A DNA stretch of 5,181 nucleotides. It comes from Streptomyces violaceus (GTDB lineage Bacteria > Actinomycetota > Actinomycetes > Streptomycetales > Streptomycetaceae). Location of the stretch: positions 38,087 to 43,267 of the forward strand of contig KL569128.1 of the NCBI GenBank assembly GCA_000715635.1. The letters are read 5' to 3'. Positions 4,563 through 5,181 of this stretch are shown here, one piece after another. The first letter of the stretch is position 1. Every line of letters starts with the position of its first letter. Below the pieces are notes generated by a model that saw only the letters and a list, made by a program, of their open reading frames with translations, made no database searches and was not told the origin of the DNA. A program made the translations under genes and the position numbers.

Positions 4563-5181
4563 CTATTCCGACGCGCCGACCAGCTTTCCGTCGGGCCGCA
4601 CGGCGTACCAAGTGCCGCCGACACCCTGGCCGTTGGTGTCGCCCGGAGCCTTGTCGCCGGCGAAGGTGTAGATCGGCGAGCAGTTGATCGTCTGCTGCTT
4701 GCCCTTGCCGTCGGTCCGGTCGAAGATCATGTAGCCCTTCTCCTGGATGCCCTTGGTGTCGGCGAAGTCGACGGGCTCCACGAGCGGCCACTTCTCCAGG
4801 CACTCACCGGTGCAGTTGGAGACGGGCTTCGGCCAGGCCTTGTCCTTCTTGAACCGGTAGACGGTCATGCCGTTCTTGTCGACGACGATCTCGCCGAGCT
4901 TGGGGTCCTCACGGGTGGACAGCCCGGCCTCCGCCTCGGCCCCGCCGCCGGCGGCGCCCGCCCCGCCTTCCTGCGCCTTCTTGCCGTCGGGGGCCAGCGC
5001 GTACCACTTGCCGCCCACACCCTGGCCCTTGACGTCACCGGCGTTGACGTCCTTGGCGTAGCGGTAGGCCGGCCAGCCGCCGACGGTCAGCTGCTTGGTG
5101 CCGTCGGCCCGGGTGACCGAGCCGAGCAGCGCCTTGTCGATGCCCTCGCCGGCCTCGGCGTCGTCCGCGGGGACCGGCGGC
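4563..5181 (-). CDS. Secreted YxFxxD-repeat protein (PF03640/COG4315 type), probable lipoprotein, N-terminus missing
   Basis: The last 205 residues are visible; the start, including any signal peptide or lipobox, lies beyond the right edge. The family is made of secreted actinobacterial proteins of unknown function, often lipoproteins, with a conserved Y-x-[FWY]-x-x-D motif. Three such motifs are seen (numbering from the first complete codon, at 5180): YRYAKD (39-44), YRFKKD (108-113) and YTFAGD (171-176). The visible part comprises the second half of one repeat domain ending GQGVGGKWYALAPDGK, a Gly/Ala/Glu linker (about 71-88), and a complete second domain ending GQGVGGTWYAVRPDGK. The second domain has the family's NCTGECLEKWPL motif (C123, C127) and a further C167 in TINCSPIY, where a Gly is more usual. 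It is transcribed in the same direction as the methyltransferase but separated by a strong terminator. Similar to what I recall of SCO0930; a role at the cell surface is inferred only from the family. Confidence 0.85.
   Translation of the reverse strand, partial: PPVPADDAEAGEGIDKALLGSVTRADGTKQLTVGGWPAYRYAKDVNAGDVKGQGVGGKWYALAPDGKKAQEGGAGAAGGGAEAEAGLSTREDPKLGEIVVDKNGMTVYRFKKDKAWPKPVSNCTGECLEKWPLVEPVDFADTKGIQEKGYMIFDRTDGKGKQQTINCSPIYTFAGDKAPGDTNGQGVGGTWYAVRPDGKLVGASE
4588..4671 (-). repeat. Coding repeat, copy in the second YxFxxD domain
   Basis: An 84-base stretch encoding YTFAGDK to WYAVRPDG that corresponds base for base in length to 4984-5067. The best-conserved part encodes GQGVGG-WYA. 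It reflects internal domain duplication of the secreted protein, not a mobile repeat. Confidence 0.6.
4984..5067 (-). repeat. Coding repeat, copy in the first YxFxxD domain
   Basis: The counterpart of 4588-4671, encoding YRYAKD to WYALAPDG. Same length, clearly diverged sequence, so the duplication is old. Confidence 0.6.

Noticed and set aside
4449..4671. Possible small plus-strand gene starting with ATG at 4450 after a purine-rich stretch
   Set aside because: It runs straight through the terminator hairpin and into the antisense of the secreted-protein gene; the peptide has no recognisable features.

Overview
The window looks like chromosomal DNA from a high-GC actinomycete, most likely a Streptomyces. 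The evidence is strongly GC-biased third codon positions, GTG starts, a PF04672-type methyltransferase, a succinate dehydrogenase cytochrome b subunit of the actinobacterial type, and a c-di-GMP enzyme that I recognise as RmdA (SCO0928 in S. coelicolor, from memory). The gene order (sdhC, lysR, rmdA, methyltransferase, YxFxxD lipoprotein) matches what I recall of the SCO0922-SCO0930 neighbourhood, but I could not check this.

Layout: (1) The first 204 bases on the minus strand are the 5' part of a succinate dehydrogenase/fumarate reductase cytochrome b gene. (2) A short divergent promoter region of about 80 bases holds a textbook LysR box (ATAG-N7-CTAT). (3) A complete LysR-family regulator gene, 287-1171 plus strand, faces away from sdhC. 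(4) A 104-base convergent gap, 1172-1275, holds a hairpin and a motif resembling a common Streptomyces intergenic repeat. (5) On the minus strand, a SAM-dependent methyltransferase gene (4229 to 3417) overlaps by GTGA with a PAS-GGDEF-EAL gene (3420 to 1276), so the two form a translationally coupled pair. (6) A 247-base non-coding stretch (4230-4476) upstream of this pair holds several inverted and direct repeats that look like operators. (7) An 18-bp perfect terminator hairpin (4476-4512) ends the transcript of the last gene, which encodes a secreted YxFxxD-repeat protein (minus strand, 4563 to beyond the window).

How the parts may work together: the LysR protein probably controls its divergent sdh operon, since its box lies about 65 bases upstream of the predicted sdhC start of transcription. 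The bicistronic unit joins an orphan SAM methyltransferase to a c-di-GMP turnover enzyme whose GGDEF and EAL active sites both look intact. RmdA homologues influence colony morphology and development in Streptomyces. The most interesting open points are the coupling of the methyltransferase to the c-di-GMP enzyme, the uncharacterised N-terminal 150 residues of the latter, and the repeat-rich control region in front of the pair.
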